From NCBI GenBank assembly GCA_030431755.1, contig JAUIIK010000018.1, positions 1 to 56,302 on the forward strand: DNA of 56,302 bases, given 5' to 3'. Every line of letters starts with the position of its first letter. Position 1 is the first letter of the stretch. The position numbers and the translations under genes were made by a program. A model generated the notes under the pieces. The model was not told the DNA's origin. It made no database searches and saw only the letters and a program-made list of their open reading frames with translations. This stretch comes from Chloroflexia bacterium. Its GTDB lineage: Bacteria > Chloroflexota > Chloroflexia > Thermomicrobiales > CFX8. This document shows positions 8,044 through 16,091 of this stretch, in pieces.

Positions 8044-8697
8044 GTGACCGTATCCGCTGACCATGTCATCCTGGGCATCATCAGCCTCTACCCTTGCTCG
8101 GGTTATGACATCAAAGAAGAAGTCGAAACAGGCGGTGCCGGACTGTTCTCCGGATTGAGTTTCGGCAGTATCTATCCACGCCTGCGGGAGCTTGAGCGCC
8201 AGGGGCTGATCGAGTCCCAACAAGCGAACACCGGAGCACGCAAACGCAAGCTCCACGATCTGACAGCCGCCGGATGGGAGGCGCTCTCGGAGTGGCTCGG
8301 CACGCATTCCGCCTACCCGATTCCCACCCAGGATGAGCTGCTCTTGAAGATGGGCTTCTGGGGATCTGCGATGCCTGAAGACCGAGCAACCCTTATCGAC
8401 CACCTCGAGCTGCGGCGGGAGCAATCACTCGAGCTCGTGGACCGTCTAGAGAAGTGGCCGACAAACGGCGTCTCGAGTATCAGCGAATACGGCATGCTGC
8501 TTCTGAAGTACATGCAGGCACGGCTTGAAGCCGAACTCGGTTGGCTCGATATGGCAATCGCACAGTTGGCGCAGCCGCCACGGCCTCCGGTACAGGATCC
8601 CCGCGACCTCATTCCCGCCCAGCGACAACGGCGCGCCAAGGCTCTGGAGCGGGCCGAATCGGCAGAGAAAGCGCCAGCGTCAGACCACTCCCATTGA
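8044..8697 (+). CDS. PadR-family transcriptional regulator
   Basis: 217 residues. The N-terminal winged helix is typical of PadR: ILGIISLYPCSGYDI, then FGSIYPRLRELERQGLIES and a wing with RKRKLHDLTAAGWEAL. The longer C-terminal half (residues 95-180) is the helical Vir-type dimerisation domain; the last 30 residues are a charged, poorly ordered tail. GTG start after CGGAG. It overlaps the following MFS gene by 4 nt, so it most likely senses the compound that transporter exports and represses the promoter at 7964. Confidence 0.9.
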   Translation: MTVSADHVILGIISLYPCSGYDIKEEVETGGAGLFSGLSFGSIYPRLRELERQGLIESQQANTGARKRKLHDLTAAGWEALSEWLGTHSAYPIPTQDELLLKMGFWGSAMPEDRATLIDHLELRREQSLELVDRLEKWPTNGVSSISEYGMLLLKYMQARLEAELGWLDMAIAQLAQPPRPPVQDPRDLIPAQRQRRAKALERAESAEKAPASDHSH

Positions 8698-9947
8698 GTG
8701 TCCGATCACGCGACCGCGTCCCGCTCTTCGCGCTTCTGAGTGCGAACGCTGTCTCGATGGTTGGGAATGTCTTCTCGAACATCGCTATCCCCTGGTTCGT
8801 CTTGGAAACAACCGGTAGCGCTGCCAAAACCGGCCTCGCCGCCTTCTTCACGTTGCTTCCCGCGATTCTCGCGAGCTTCTTTGGCGGCGCACTCGTCGAT
8901 CGCGTCGGTTTCAAACGCATGAGCATCCTCTCTGATCTTGCCAGTAGCCTCGCGGTTGCAGCCATTCCGCTGCTCTACACGTTGGATCGCCTCGATTTCT
9001 GGTATCTACTCATGTTGGTCTTTCTCGGCGCATTGCTAGATGCCCCGGGAACCACGGCGCGCTCCGCGCTCGTGCCCGATGTCGCTCAGCATGCAGATAT
9101 GCAGCTCGAACGGGCAACGTCGCTGATGCAGGCGATTCAGCGAGGATCGACCTTTGTCGGCGCACCATTGGCAGGCGTGATTGTGGCCATCTGGAGCACG
9201 GAGAGCGCACTCTGGCTGAATGCTCTCAGCTTCGTGCTCTCGGCTGCCATCATCGCTGTGGGCGTACCGCGTCAGACGTCAGGCGAAGAGCCGGACGCCG
9301 ATGTCGCTCCGCAGGCGTATCTGAAAGAACTTCTCGACGGCTGGCGCTTTATCGCGAGTGATCCACTGGTGCGAGCGATAGTATTGACCGTCATGATTAC
9401 GAATTTCCTCGATGCGCCAATCTTTGCGGTTGTCCTCCCCGTTTATGCCAGTGACATTCTCGGGAGCGCATTCGCCCTTGGATTGATGATTGCTGCATTT
9501 GGTGGAGGTGCACTGGTGGGAGCGCTCCTCTTCGGGGCGATTGGTCATAAGCTGTCGCGCCGACTCACGTTTATCGGATCATTCATCGTCGTGGGAGTAC
9601 CCTTCTGGATCCTCGCAGCGGCGCCGAGCCTCCCCATAGCGGTAACCGCGCTCACCGTCGGTGGCATCGCCGCCGGACCCCTTAACCCGCTCATGCAGAC
9701 CATTGGGTATGAGCGAATCCCGGCAGGCATGCGCGGCCGCGTCTTCGGGACGATCACTGCTGGCGCGTACATTGCGATGCCGCTGGGCGTATTGCTTGCC
9801 GGATATGCGCTGGAGTGGTTGGAACTCCGCATCACGCTCTTGATCATCGCGACGTGCTATCTAGTGACGACAGTGAGCTTGCTTTTCAATCCCGGCATTC
9901 GCGAAATGGGCATGGCACCGAGTGGCGAGGATGTCACCGACCGATAG
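8694..9947 (+). CDS. MFS efflux transporter
   Basis: About 417 residues, about 12 membrane segments, of the MefA/EntS-like efflux branch of the major facilitator superfamily (ANAVSMVGNVFSNIAIPWFV at the start, GGALVDRVGFKRMSIL as the loop 2-3 motif). I place the start at TTG 8694, whose TTGA overlaps the PadR stop; longer in-frame starts would run back through the PadR gene. Probable drug or toxic-metabolite exporter controlled by PadR. A paralog of similar length lies at 23.4 kb. Somewhat lower GC than the housekeeping neighbours, consistent with a transferred cassette. Confidence 0.85.
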   Translation: MSVRSRDRVPLFALLSANAVSMVGNVFSNIAIPWFVLETTGSAAKTGLAAFFTLLPAILASFFGGALVDRVGFKRMSILSDLASSLAVAAIPLLYTLDRLDFWYLLMLVFLGALLDAPGTTARSALVPDVAQHADMQLERATSLMQAIQRGSTFVGAPLAGVIVAIWSTESALWLNALSFVLSAAIIAVGVPRQTSGEEPDADVAPQAYLKELLDGWRFIASDPLVRAIVLTVMITNFLDAPIFAVVLPVYASDILGSAFALGLMIAAFGGGALVGALLFGAIGHKLSRRLTFIGSFIVVGVPFWILAAAPSLPIAVTALTVGGIAAGPLNPLMQTIGYERIPAGMRGRVFGTITAGAYIAMPLGVLLAGYALEWLELRITLLIIATCYLVTTVSLLFNPGIREMGMAPSGEDVTDR

Positions 9948-10016
9948 AGTGCGACCAGGCTGTCTTAGAAGCCAGGGTTCTTGGGGATAACTGTTCAGAT
10001 ATCGTTGCACCTTGAT

Positions 10017-10214
10017 CAGCACACCGCCGATGTCCTTGGCGAGCTTGGCGTCGACGAGTCGGAGATGGAACGTCTCGAAGCGGCGGGAGTGTTTGTGCGA
10101 ACAGAAGCCTCTGCCAGCCAGCCTGACTCAGCAAGCGGCGATATGGCGGGGCCCTCCAGGGGAGGGACCGCCCCTTCCCGGAAAGATCCGCTAGTCGCGT
10201 TGCACATGGGCTGA
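10017..10214 (+). pseudogene. Remnant of a CaiB-type CoA-transferase 3' end
   Basis: The frame reads QHTADVLGELGVDESEMERL, nearly the same as QHTADVLGNLGVDEAEMERL at the end of the intact CoA-transferase. The DNA from 10017 matches that from 7020 at roughly nine of ten positions over about 70 nt, then diverges into a short tail ending at 10214. There is no upstream part of the gene. It is a leftover of a duplicated or replaced transferase gene. Confidence 0.7.
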
Positions 10215-10234
10215 CGAGCGCGTTGAGTTGAGCG

Positions 10235-10597
10235 TCAACTCGAGGGCAGAGACGCACGGGCGGCGCGGGTCAGTCCAGCGACGACCAGGTCGTACGAGTC
10301 TTGGATCAGGTCGGCTAGAAGCGCGTCTGGCACGGTATCGTCGAGGAGCACCGTGATCCAGTGCCGTTTATTGAGGTGGTAACCGGGGGTGATGGCTTTC
10401 CACGTCTCGCGTAGTGCCTCGCCCTCCAATGGATCGACCTTGAGCGATACCGTGGCGGATTCCGGTTCGGCGGACAAGAGCGCATACATCTTCCCCGTGA
10501 CCTTGAAGACACGAGTATCGGGCCCGAACGGCGCTTCCTCGACGGTGCCGGGCATGCTCTTAAGGAGTTCTTCTACCTGTCGATATATCGTTGCCAT
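10235..10597 (-). CDS. MmcQ/YjbR-family protein
   Basis: 120 residues with the MmcQ/YjbR (CyaY-like) fold: ELLKSMPGTVEEAPFGPDTRVFKV, LLSAEPESATVSLKV and HLNKRHWITVLLDD are the family's conserved blocks. Often annotated as a DNA-binding protein; the cellular role is not established. Start is either ATG 10597 or ATG 10627; neither has a strong ribosome site and the domain starts at the former. Confidence 0.82.
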   Translation of the reverse strand: MATIYRQVEELLKSMPGTVEEAPFGPDTRVFKVTGKMYALLSAEPESATVSLKVDPLEGEALRETWKAITPGYHLNKRHWITVLLDDTVPDALLADLIQDSYDLVVAGLTRAARASLPSS

Positions 10598-10698
10598 CCG
10601 AGTATGCCCGCCTTCGTTGCAATGCATGTCCGCCGTTTCAGAACGGCTCTTTACACGTTCACATAACGTTGCTTGGTTTATTGGGGTTCAAGCGCGGT

Positions 10699-11178
10699 CT
10701 ACAGGATGCCCGTGAAATGTTCCCACTCCTGCGGGTCGTAGTCGCCGCGTAGCTCCACCCCCAGTCGAACCAGGATGTGGCGCAGATCGCTGCGGTGGAT
10801 CGCGTTGTGGTAGCAAACCTGCGGAATGGTCGCGCCGAAGGACTGGACGATGTCGTAGTGGTCGACAAATGTCTCATCCAGCCGGTCCTCATCGACGAGG
10901 CGGCGCGCTAGCTGCTCGAAGCGGTCGTAGTTGCGCTCGTGCCGTTCCGCCAAACCGTCCAGGGACAGATCGTCGCGCGGGGCTGCGTGGGGCTCGCCTT
11001 CCATCAGACGGCACCAGAAGCCGACGACATAGGTCATGTGGTCGAGCGTTTCCCGGATCGTCTTGTGCCCAATGTCGAACTCATGATCGAGCTGCTCGTC
11101 GGGCATCTCGCGGCAGATAGCAATGAACTCCGCTGTCGCCCAGCGGTCGTGTTTCAACATTCGGTCGAGCAGATCCAT
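10699..11178 (-). CDS. DinB-family protein
   Basis: 159-residue four-helix-bundle protein of the DinB/YfiT family. Likely metal ligands are H47 (ETLDHMTYV) and the pair H124/H128 (YHNAIHRSD). Many members are damage-inducible or act as thiol-dependent S-transferases; substrate here is unknown. A near-perfect Gram-positive-type LexA site lies 70 nt before its start codon, which supports DNA-damage induction of this copy. A second family member at 12.95 kb shares only the general pattern and has no such site. Confidence 0.85.
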   Translation of the reverse strand: MDLLDRMLKHDRWATAEFIAICREMPDEQLDHEFDIGHKTIRETLDHMTYVVGFWCRLMEGEPHAAPRDDLSLDGLAERHERNYDRFEQLARRLVDEDRLDETFVDHYDIVQSFGATIPQVCYHNAIHRSDLRHILVRLGVELRGDYDPQEWEHFTGIL

Positions 11179-11247
11179 ATGTTTGTTCCTAACTATTCGC
11201 CGAAGAGGCGACAGACTACGCCCAGCCTCGGCATAGTGTACGTGCGC

Positions 11248-11261
11248 CGAACATGTGTTCG
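11248..11261. promoter_or_regulatory. LexA-type SOS box (CGAAC-N4-GTTCG)
   Basis: CGAACATGTGTTCG matches the Gram-positive/actinobacterial LexA (Cheo box) consensus CGAACN4GTTCG exactly, and the arms extend by one more pair (CCGAACA/TGTTCGG). It lies in the 210-nt space between the divergent dinB-family gene and the membrane-protein gene at 11389, closer to the former. Confidence 0.7.
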
Positions 11262-11388
11262 GATAGAGTCTAGCGTAGCGCTAGCCGCGTGCCAAATTGT
11301 CACTTCCGGTTGGAGCCTAGCGTTACAGAACTGCGGATCATCCGTTAGGTTTAGTAGAGACAGTGTATTCAGGCGGAGGAGGCCGGTG

Positions 11389-11757
11389 ATGTTGCAGCTA
11401 CTGCGCTATGTGGCGGTCGGGGTGGGCCTGACGCTCACTACGTTGATCATCGCGCTCGTAGTCAACGCGGCCGTCGGTGGCGACCGGCTGGTGATCGCGG
11501 CAGTTGCACTTGTCGTAGTAGGCGGGCTTGCCCTGGCGCTGACATTCACCCCTGCCCCGAACGCGAGCGAATCGGGTTCATGGTCGGAGTTCGCCGGCGT
11601 TCGGGGCGATGGCTTCAACACCGTCGGCGGCGGGTTCTTCGGCGGCCGGGCCAGCGCCGGGCCGCAGTCGTCGGACTGGAACATCCAGGCCGTCGTCAAC
11701 AGCACGCTGCCGCTGCTTGTAGCTCTCGGGATCCTTGCCTATCTGTACATCGGCTGA
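11389..11757 (+). CDS. Small membrane protein of unknown function
   Basis: 122 residues. Two adjacent membrane segments fill residues 5-55, a polar, Gly-rich stretch with GFNTVGGGFFGG follows, and a third membrane segment (LPLLVALGILAYLYIG) ends the protein. ATG 11389 follows a strong AGGCGGAGGAGG purine site at 11371-11382; GTG 11386 is a neighbouring alternative. No family recognised. It shares its upstream region with the SOS-type box but lies 128 nt from it. Confidence 0.7.
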   Translation: MLQLLRYVAVGVGLTLTTLIIALVVNAAVGGDRLVIAAVALVVVGGLALALTFTPAPNASESGSWSEFAGVRGDGFNTVGGGFFGGRASAGPQSSDWNIQAVVNSTLPLLVALGILAYLYIG

Positions 11758-11846
11758 CGATCCATCGCGTCACGCTCGAACGCACGTCCGACACGGAATG
11801 CTATATACTCCCAACAGCCACTTCGAACAATGACTGAGAGCTGTGC

Positions 11847-12350
11847 ATGGCTCCTCCGACGCCAGACATCTTCTTTGACTATGAGCACTTCACTCTCATG
11901 TCGCTCGAGCGAATCGTACCTGTCGGCGAGACTGAATACATCGGAGAAATGAAAGCCACACTGCTGTCTATCGAGTGCTATGCAAAGGGCTTCGTGGCAG
12001 TGATGTTGATTGAGTCGCCCTGGCAACGGCCTGATTCGACAGTCTCGCGAACTAACTGGGAGCCGCCTCCATTGCTTCGTGGCGGTTTGACCATTGGCGT
12101 CCTGGTCGACGACCGAGGCAATCGCTACTCGGGCCGACAGCGAGCAGGTTCTGGTGGTGGGCAGGGAGACGGAGCGATCGCGCTTCGGAATGTCTACTGC
12201 TTTGCTCCCGCGCTGGCTCCCGACGCCCGTTCGCTGACATTCACCTTCGCCCTCCTGAATGACGTTGCCTATGATCGTCAGGGGGCGCCTGTCTGGAATA
12301 GCGAGCAGGTACTCGGCGGTCCGTCGACAGCGCAGTACTCATTGGCATAG
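11847..12350 (+). CDS. Hypothetical protein, first of a related pair
   Basis: 167 residues, soluble, mostly beta-strand-like. No known family recognised. It shares an ordered set of short motifs with the next gene: IVPV near the start, a strand ending in Y-A-K-GFVAV, a Gly-rich GSGGGQGDG segment, and FAPALAPDARSLTF. The matching parts in the neighbour are VIPV, YSTGFVV, GGSGGGEKP and WPAVSPEATALTL. Only 15 nt separate the genes. Coding strand GC is a little lower than that of the metabolic genes. Confidence 0.7.
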   Translation: MAPPTPDIFFDYEHFTLMSLERIVPVGETEYIGEMKATLLSIECYAKGFVAVMLIESPWQRPDSTVSRTNWEPPPLLRGGLTIGVLVDDRGNRYSGRQRAGSGGGQGDGAIALRNVYCFAPALAPDARSLTFTFALLNDVAYDRQGAPVWNSEQVLGGPSTAQYSLA

Positions 12351-12365
12351 GGCAGGAGGATCGTC

Positions 12366-12914
12366 GTGAGCACAGTGGATCCCGAGCCGCTTGCCGCTGC
12401 AACACTTCAGGAAGTCATCCCGGTAGTTGAACAGCTGCAATGCCAAGATGTGGCCGTTTCAGTCATGACGCTCGAGCGTTACAGCACTGGCTTTGTGGTC
12501 AACATCCGGGTTGACTGGCGTGGCCCGACGGGCCCAATGCCGCATCTACGATGGCGCGTGTCAGACGGTCATGCAACTACCTTCATCGGCGGGGGATGCG
12601 GTGGCAGTGGCGGCGGAGAAAAGCCCAATATCCGCCCCATGCTTCTTGCTCGCGGTGTTCCTATCGTGGGACGCTGGCTGGCACGCAAACTCGAAGCACG
12701 TCCACGCGGTCACTCCTGGCGCATGCACTGCAGTTTTTGGCCCGCAGTGTCGCCCGAAGCAACCGCGCTGACGCTGGAACTCACGTCAACCGGCCTGTCG
12801 CGGCCCATACTCTCAGAGACCGAGCCGGACACCCTTTATCATTGGGAATCCGAGCGCACACTTTCAAATATGGGTGAGATCACTATCCCGCTCCGGCCGG
12901 CATCTCAACGTTGA
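12366..12914 (+). CDS. Hypothetical protein, second of a related pair
   Basis: 182 residues; GTG start at 12366 with AGGAGG just upstream. It is a distant relative of the preceding gene by motif order (see there) and carries an insert around residues 90-115 (RGVPIVGRWLARKLEARPRG) that the first lacks. No signal peptide or membrane segment. The close spacing suggests a two-subunit complex or two related binding proteins made together; this is inference only. Confidence 0.7.
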   Translation: MSTVDPEPLAAATLQEVIPVVEQLQCQDVAVSVMTLERYSTGFVVNIRVDWRGPTGPMPHLRWRVSDGHATTFIGGGCGGSGGGEKPNIRPMLLARGVPIVGRWLARKLEARPRGHSWRMHCSFWPAVSPEATALTLELTSTGLSRPILSETEPDTLYHWESERTLSNMGEITIPLRPASQR

Positions 12915-12949
12915 CGTGCTCTCATGGACTAGTCAGTAGTCACCGCAAC

Positions 12950-13468
12950 TTACACCTCATGGCGCGGCGCGCGGTTCGTGACCTCGGCGTAGTCCCAGAG
13001 GCCCATGTTGCTGCCGTAGTCGGGCGTCTCGACGCCGATCGCTGTCAGGATCGTGCAGATCTGCGAGCGATGCTCGATAGCGTGCTGCAGCGCCTGCATG
13101 AGAATCACCCCGGCCGGCACGTCACGGGGTATGCCGTCGTGCCAGGTGATCAGGAATGTCCGCTCGGCGTCGAATGGCGTCGCCAGAAAGCGCTCCCAGC
13201 GCGCATCCAGCTCGTCGACGCGCGCCGCGAGCGTTGCCAGATCGGGCTCGTCGCCAGCCAGGTGATCCCAGCTTGGCTCATCGCCCATGAGCCGGGCCTG
13301 ATAGCCGGCCTCTGAGGCGATGTAGTGTCGCAAGGTGCCGAGGGTGCTGCCGTAGGCGCCGGTCTCGGTCGCGTCGAGCTGCTCTTTCGTCAGGCCCTTG
13401 CATACCGCGATGATCTCGCGGGTGGCCCAGGTGTTGTATCGAAAGCCGTCGATGAGTCCATCGTTCAT
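12950..13468 (-). CDS. DinB-family protein
   Basis: 172 residues, DinB/YfiT-type helical bundle: FRYNTWATREIIAVCKGL at the N-terminus, metal-ligand His in TLRHYIASE and a His pair in QALQHAIEHRSQI. Function within the family unknown (putative metal-dependent thiol S-transferase or stress protein). Divergent from the MBL-hydrolase gene at 13.7 kb. I found no LexA-type box in front of this copy. Confidence 0.85.
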   Translation of the reverse strand: MNDGLIDGFRYNTWATREIIAVCKGLTKEQLDATETGAYGSTLGTLRHYIASEAGYQARLMGDEPSWDHLAGDEPDLATLAARVDELDARWERFLATPFDAERTFLITWHDGIPRDVPAGVILMQALQHAIEHRSQICTILTAIGVETPDYGSNMGLWDYAEVTNRAPRHEV

Positions 13469-13698
13469 GATTGTTCAGCCTTTCAGGCGCGGGCAACCTG
13501 CCATGCAGAAGATACCCGCCTGGAATGTTCCTCAGGTTACGTTCGGTTGCGTTGTGGACGGTCTACTAGGAAACCGGCGTAACCGGAGTCGGCTGGATCA
13601 TGTCGTACTATTTCTCTTTACTCAGCGGCCAGTAGATTGCACGGCTGATCATACCCGCTGCCAGTTTATACCGCTATCAGCTCCCCGGGGAGTAGCCA

Positions 13699-14646
13699 TT
13701 GAGCGCCGACACGGACGACTTCACTTCCACTCGCCGAATCGGAAACGTGACGGTTTCGCTGGAGCTCGAGATGTCGGGACCGTCCACCATCGATCTCAAC
13801 GTCGACGAGACAACCTGGCGTAAGGCGCTACCCGAGCTGGCAGACGCCGAATGGGTGCCATTCAGCATGTCTTCCGCAGTCATCCAGTCCGGCCAAGCCA
13901 CATTAGTTATCGACCCGCTTATCGACGAACCCGGCTCGCGCCTGCGCAACGAGGTTGAGGACGACTACCGGCACTGGTCGAGCAGCCCGGGTCTGCGGGC
14001 AGGGCTCGAACGCCTTGGAGTCGCAAACGACGCGGTCACACACGTCGTCATCACCCATGCCCACTTCGATCACTGTCTCGGGCTAACGATCGAGCAGCAT
14101 GGCGAGTACAGACCGCGCTTCCCGAATGCCCGGCACTATCTCGGAGCCGCCGACTGGCTGGAGCCCGAAGAGCGTCCGGCAGTCCCGCCACCCGATGCCG
14201 ATACGGTCTTCTTTCGCTGGACCTTCGAGGAGATGTGGCCGCGCCTGGACGAGATCCAGAGGGCTGGCCTGCTCGAACTTATTGAAGGACCGACGGCGAT
14301 TGCTCCTGGCATAACACTGCTTCCGGCCCCCGGGGAGTCGCCCGGGCACCACATCGTCAGGGGCGAGTCAGACGGAGAATCCATCTATCACCTCGGTGAT
14401 CTCGTCCACTACTGGTTCGAGTTAGCCCACATGGGTTGGATCATCTCGGAGTCAGAAGGACGCGATCTACAAGCCATGATCGCCAGCCGTCGGGATCTGC
14501 TGCCCCGCATCGCCGCCGAGCAAGCAATCGTCACCTTCAGTCACGCCGAGTTCCCCGGCTGGGGCCGGATTGTGGAGGACGGCGACTGGGTGCGGTGGGA
14601 GAGGATCCCTCTATTGCAGATCGATGATCTCGAACGAAACGGGTGA
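13699..14646 (+). CDS. MBL-fold metallo-hydrolase
   Basis: 315 residues. The metal motif is intact: H120-A-H122-F-D124-H125, with later ligands in ESPGHHIV, YHLGDLVH and TFSHAEFPG, so two metal ions should bind. The general form resembles quorum-quenching lactonases and related hydrolases of the beta-lactamase superfamily; substrate unknown. TTG start at 13699 after GGGGAG. The first 60 residues precede the fold and are not conserved in any way I recognise. Confidence 0.85.
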   Translation: MSADTDDFTSTRRIGNVTVSLELEMSGPSTIDLNVDETTWRKALPELADAEWVPFSMSSAVIQSGQATLVIDPLIDEPGSRLRNEVEDDYRHWSSSPGLRAGLERLGVANDAVTHVVITHAHFDHCLGLTIEQHGEYRPRFPNARHYLGAADWLEPEERPAVPPPDADTVFFRWTFEEMWPRLDEIQRAGLLELIEGPTAIAPGITLLPAPGESPGHHIVRGESDGESIYHLGDLVHYWFELAHMGWIISESEGRDLQAMIASRRDLLPRIAAEQAIVTFSHAEFPGWGRIVEDGDWVRWERIPLLQIDDLERNG

Positions 14647-14662
14647 GATCGACCTGACGAAG

Positions 14663-14736
14663 GTAGGGGTGGAGTTCATCTCCACCCGGTTCTGGATTCG
14701 ATGGCGTTCGCGGGTGGAGATGAACTCCGCCTCTAC
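14663..14736. repeat. GTAGGG-type inverted-repeat element
   Basis: Arms at 14663-14688 and 14711-14736 match at 24 of 26 positions as reverse complements. Each arm is itself palindromic (GGGTGGAG...CTCCACCC). It sits between two convergent genes and may also act as a transcription stop. Confidence 0.75.
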
Positions 14737-14795
14737 GGAAATACCACGTCGCGATTGCCCGGAACACAGGACGGGTAGCGGCCAAGAAGCAGGAG

Positions 14796-15800
14796 CTACG
14801 TAAAGCGCTCAAGGTCGGCGTCGACCATTGTTGTGATGAGGTCGGTAAAGGATGTGCGCGGCTCCCAGCCGAGGTCGCGCTTGGCGGCGCTGTAGTCTCC
14901 CTTGAGCGCGCCAATCTCCGTCGGGCGGTGGAAGCGCTCAGCGGACTCGACGTACTCACGCCAGTCCAGCCCAACATGTCCGAAGGCGATCTCGCAGACC
15001 TCGCGCACGGTGTGCGAGGTGTTCGTCGCGATGACGTAGTCCTGCGGCTTCTCCTGCTGGAGCATCAGCCACATCGCCTCGACATACTCCTGGGCGTAGC
15101 CCCAGTCGCGCTCGGCCTCCAGCCAACCGAGGGCCAGCATATGGTCGGCGCTGATGATCGGCTCGCCGAGCTCGTTGACCGGCAGCTGTTTGACCTGGTT
15201 CTTGATGCAGGCGACCGCCGCCGTGATCTTGCGGGTCACGAAGTGCAGCGAGCGGCGCGGGCTCTCGTGGTTGAAGAGGATCCCGCCGCAGGCGTGCATC
15301 CCGTAGGACTCGCGGTAGCACTGGACCATCATGTGGGCGTAGGCCTTAGCGATGCCATAGGGGTTGTTGGCGTTGATCGGCGTCGCTTCGTTGGCGCTGT
15401 CGCCGTCGACGCCGCCCCAGATCTCGCGGCTGGTCGCCTGGTAAACGCGCGCATCGGGAGCGTGGACGCGGGCGGACTCGAGCACCCGGACGACGCCAAC
15501 ACCGGTGATGTCGGCGGTCTGGTAGGGGTGGCCCCAGCTGTCGGCTGGGACAGATTGCGCGGCGATGTTGTAGATCTCGTTCGGCTGCGACTCGCGGATG
15601 ACTCTGGAGATGCTCTCGACATCGCCGAGTTCAGCCGCTTCAATCTGGATCTCCCCGACAAGATGGGCGATGTTCTCGCGGGTGTGGCTCGTGCTGCGCC
15701 GGATTGTCCCAACGACGTTGTAGCCCTTGCTCAACAGCAGATCGGCCAGGTACGAGCCGTCCTGGGAAGAGACACCGATAATCACCGCGGTCTTACTCAT
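14796..15800 (-). CDS. gmd: GDP-mannose 4,6-dehydratase
   Basis: 334 residues, extended SDR fold. It should convert GDP-mannose to GDP-4-keto-6-deoxymannose, the entry to deoxyhexose sugars of cell-surface glycans. Landmarks: N-terminal nucleotide site GVSSQDGSYLADLLL (family form GxTGQDG, so one Gly is Ser here), active-site TSREIWG, Y148-G-I-A-K152, and the family signature FNHESPRR followed by FVTRKIT. No other sugar-nucleotide gene is adjacent, so the reductase or epimerase partner must be elsewhere. Confidence 0.92.
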   Translation of the reverse strand: MSKTAVIIGVSSQDGSYLADLLLSKGYNVVGTIRRSTSHTRENIAHLVGEIQIEAAELGDVESISRVIRESQPNEIYNIAAQSVPADSWGHPYQTADITGVGVVRVLESARVHAPDARVYQATSREIWGGVDGDSANEATPINANNPYGIAKAYAHMMVQCYRESYGMHACGGILFNHESPRRSLHFVTRKITAAVACIKNQVKQLPVNELGEPIISADHMLALGWLEAERDWGYAQEYVEAMWLMLQQEKPQDYVIATNTSHTVREVCEIAFGHVGLDWREYVESAERFHRPTEIGALKGDYSAAKRDLGWEPRTSFTDLITTMVDADLERFT

Positions 15801-15986
15801 AGACTCGATTCCTACACACTCAAAAGCAGCCCAATGCGCCTGCGCGACGCTGTCAGATTATGGCATGGCTCCTAACTCGGGGTTCCGGCCCGGTCCGGCT
15901 AGACGCTAGCGTGACCTGTGAGCGTTCTGATACGATGCCCGTCGGTCGTATCCGCTGCATTCAGCCACAGATAGATGGAGAGACGC

Positions 15987-16091
15987 ATGCGCCAGACGTT
16001 GAAGAACGCAAGCTACGAACACTTCTTCAACGAAAGTTACGCGCATGTCGATCCTCAACATCGGAATTCTCGCCCACGTAGACGCCGGTAA
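15987..16091 (+). CDS. Possible 34-residue leader peptide upstream of the ribosomal-protection gene
   Basis: ATG 15987 has a better ribosome site (GGAG, 6 nt upstream) than the GTPase gene that follows. The frame (MRQTLKNASYEHFFNESYAH..., Arg-rich end) runs 16 codons into the next gene in a different frame and stops at 16089. It spans a 9-bp inverted repeat. Tet(M)-type genes often have leader peptides controlling expression; here that is inference. Confidence 0.35.
   Translation: MRQTLKNASYEHFFNESYAHVDPQHRNSRPRRRR
15998..16031 (+). promoter_or_regulatory. Stem-loop just before the GTPase ribosome site
   Basis: Perfect 9-bp inverted repeat GTTGAAGAA (15998-16006) and TTCTTCAAC (16023-16031) with a 16-nt loop. 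The weak GAAAG ribosome site begins at 16032, directly against the stem, and the start codon is at 16045, so ribosomes on the upstream frame would open or close access. Confidence 0.5.

Noticed and set aside
14928-15875. 315-codon plus-strand open frame opposite gmd
   Set aside because: Antisense shadow of a GDP-mannose dehydratase gene with complete motifs.
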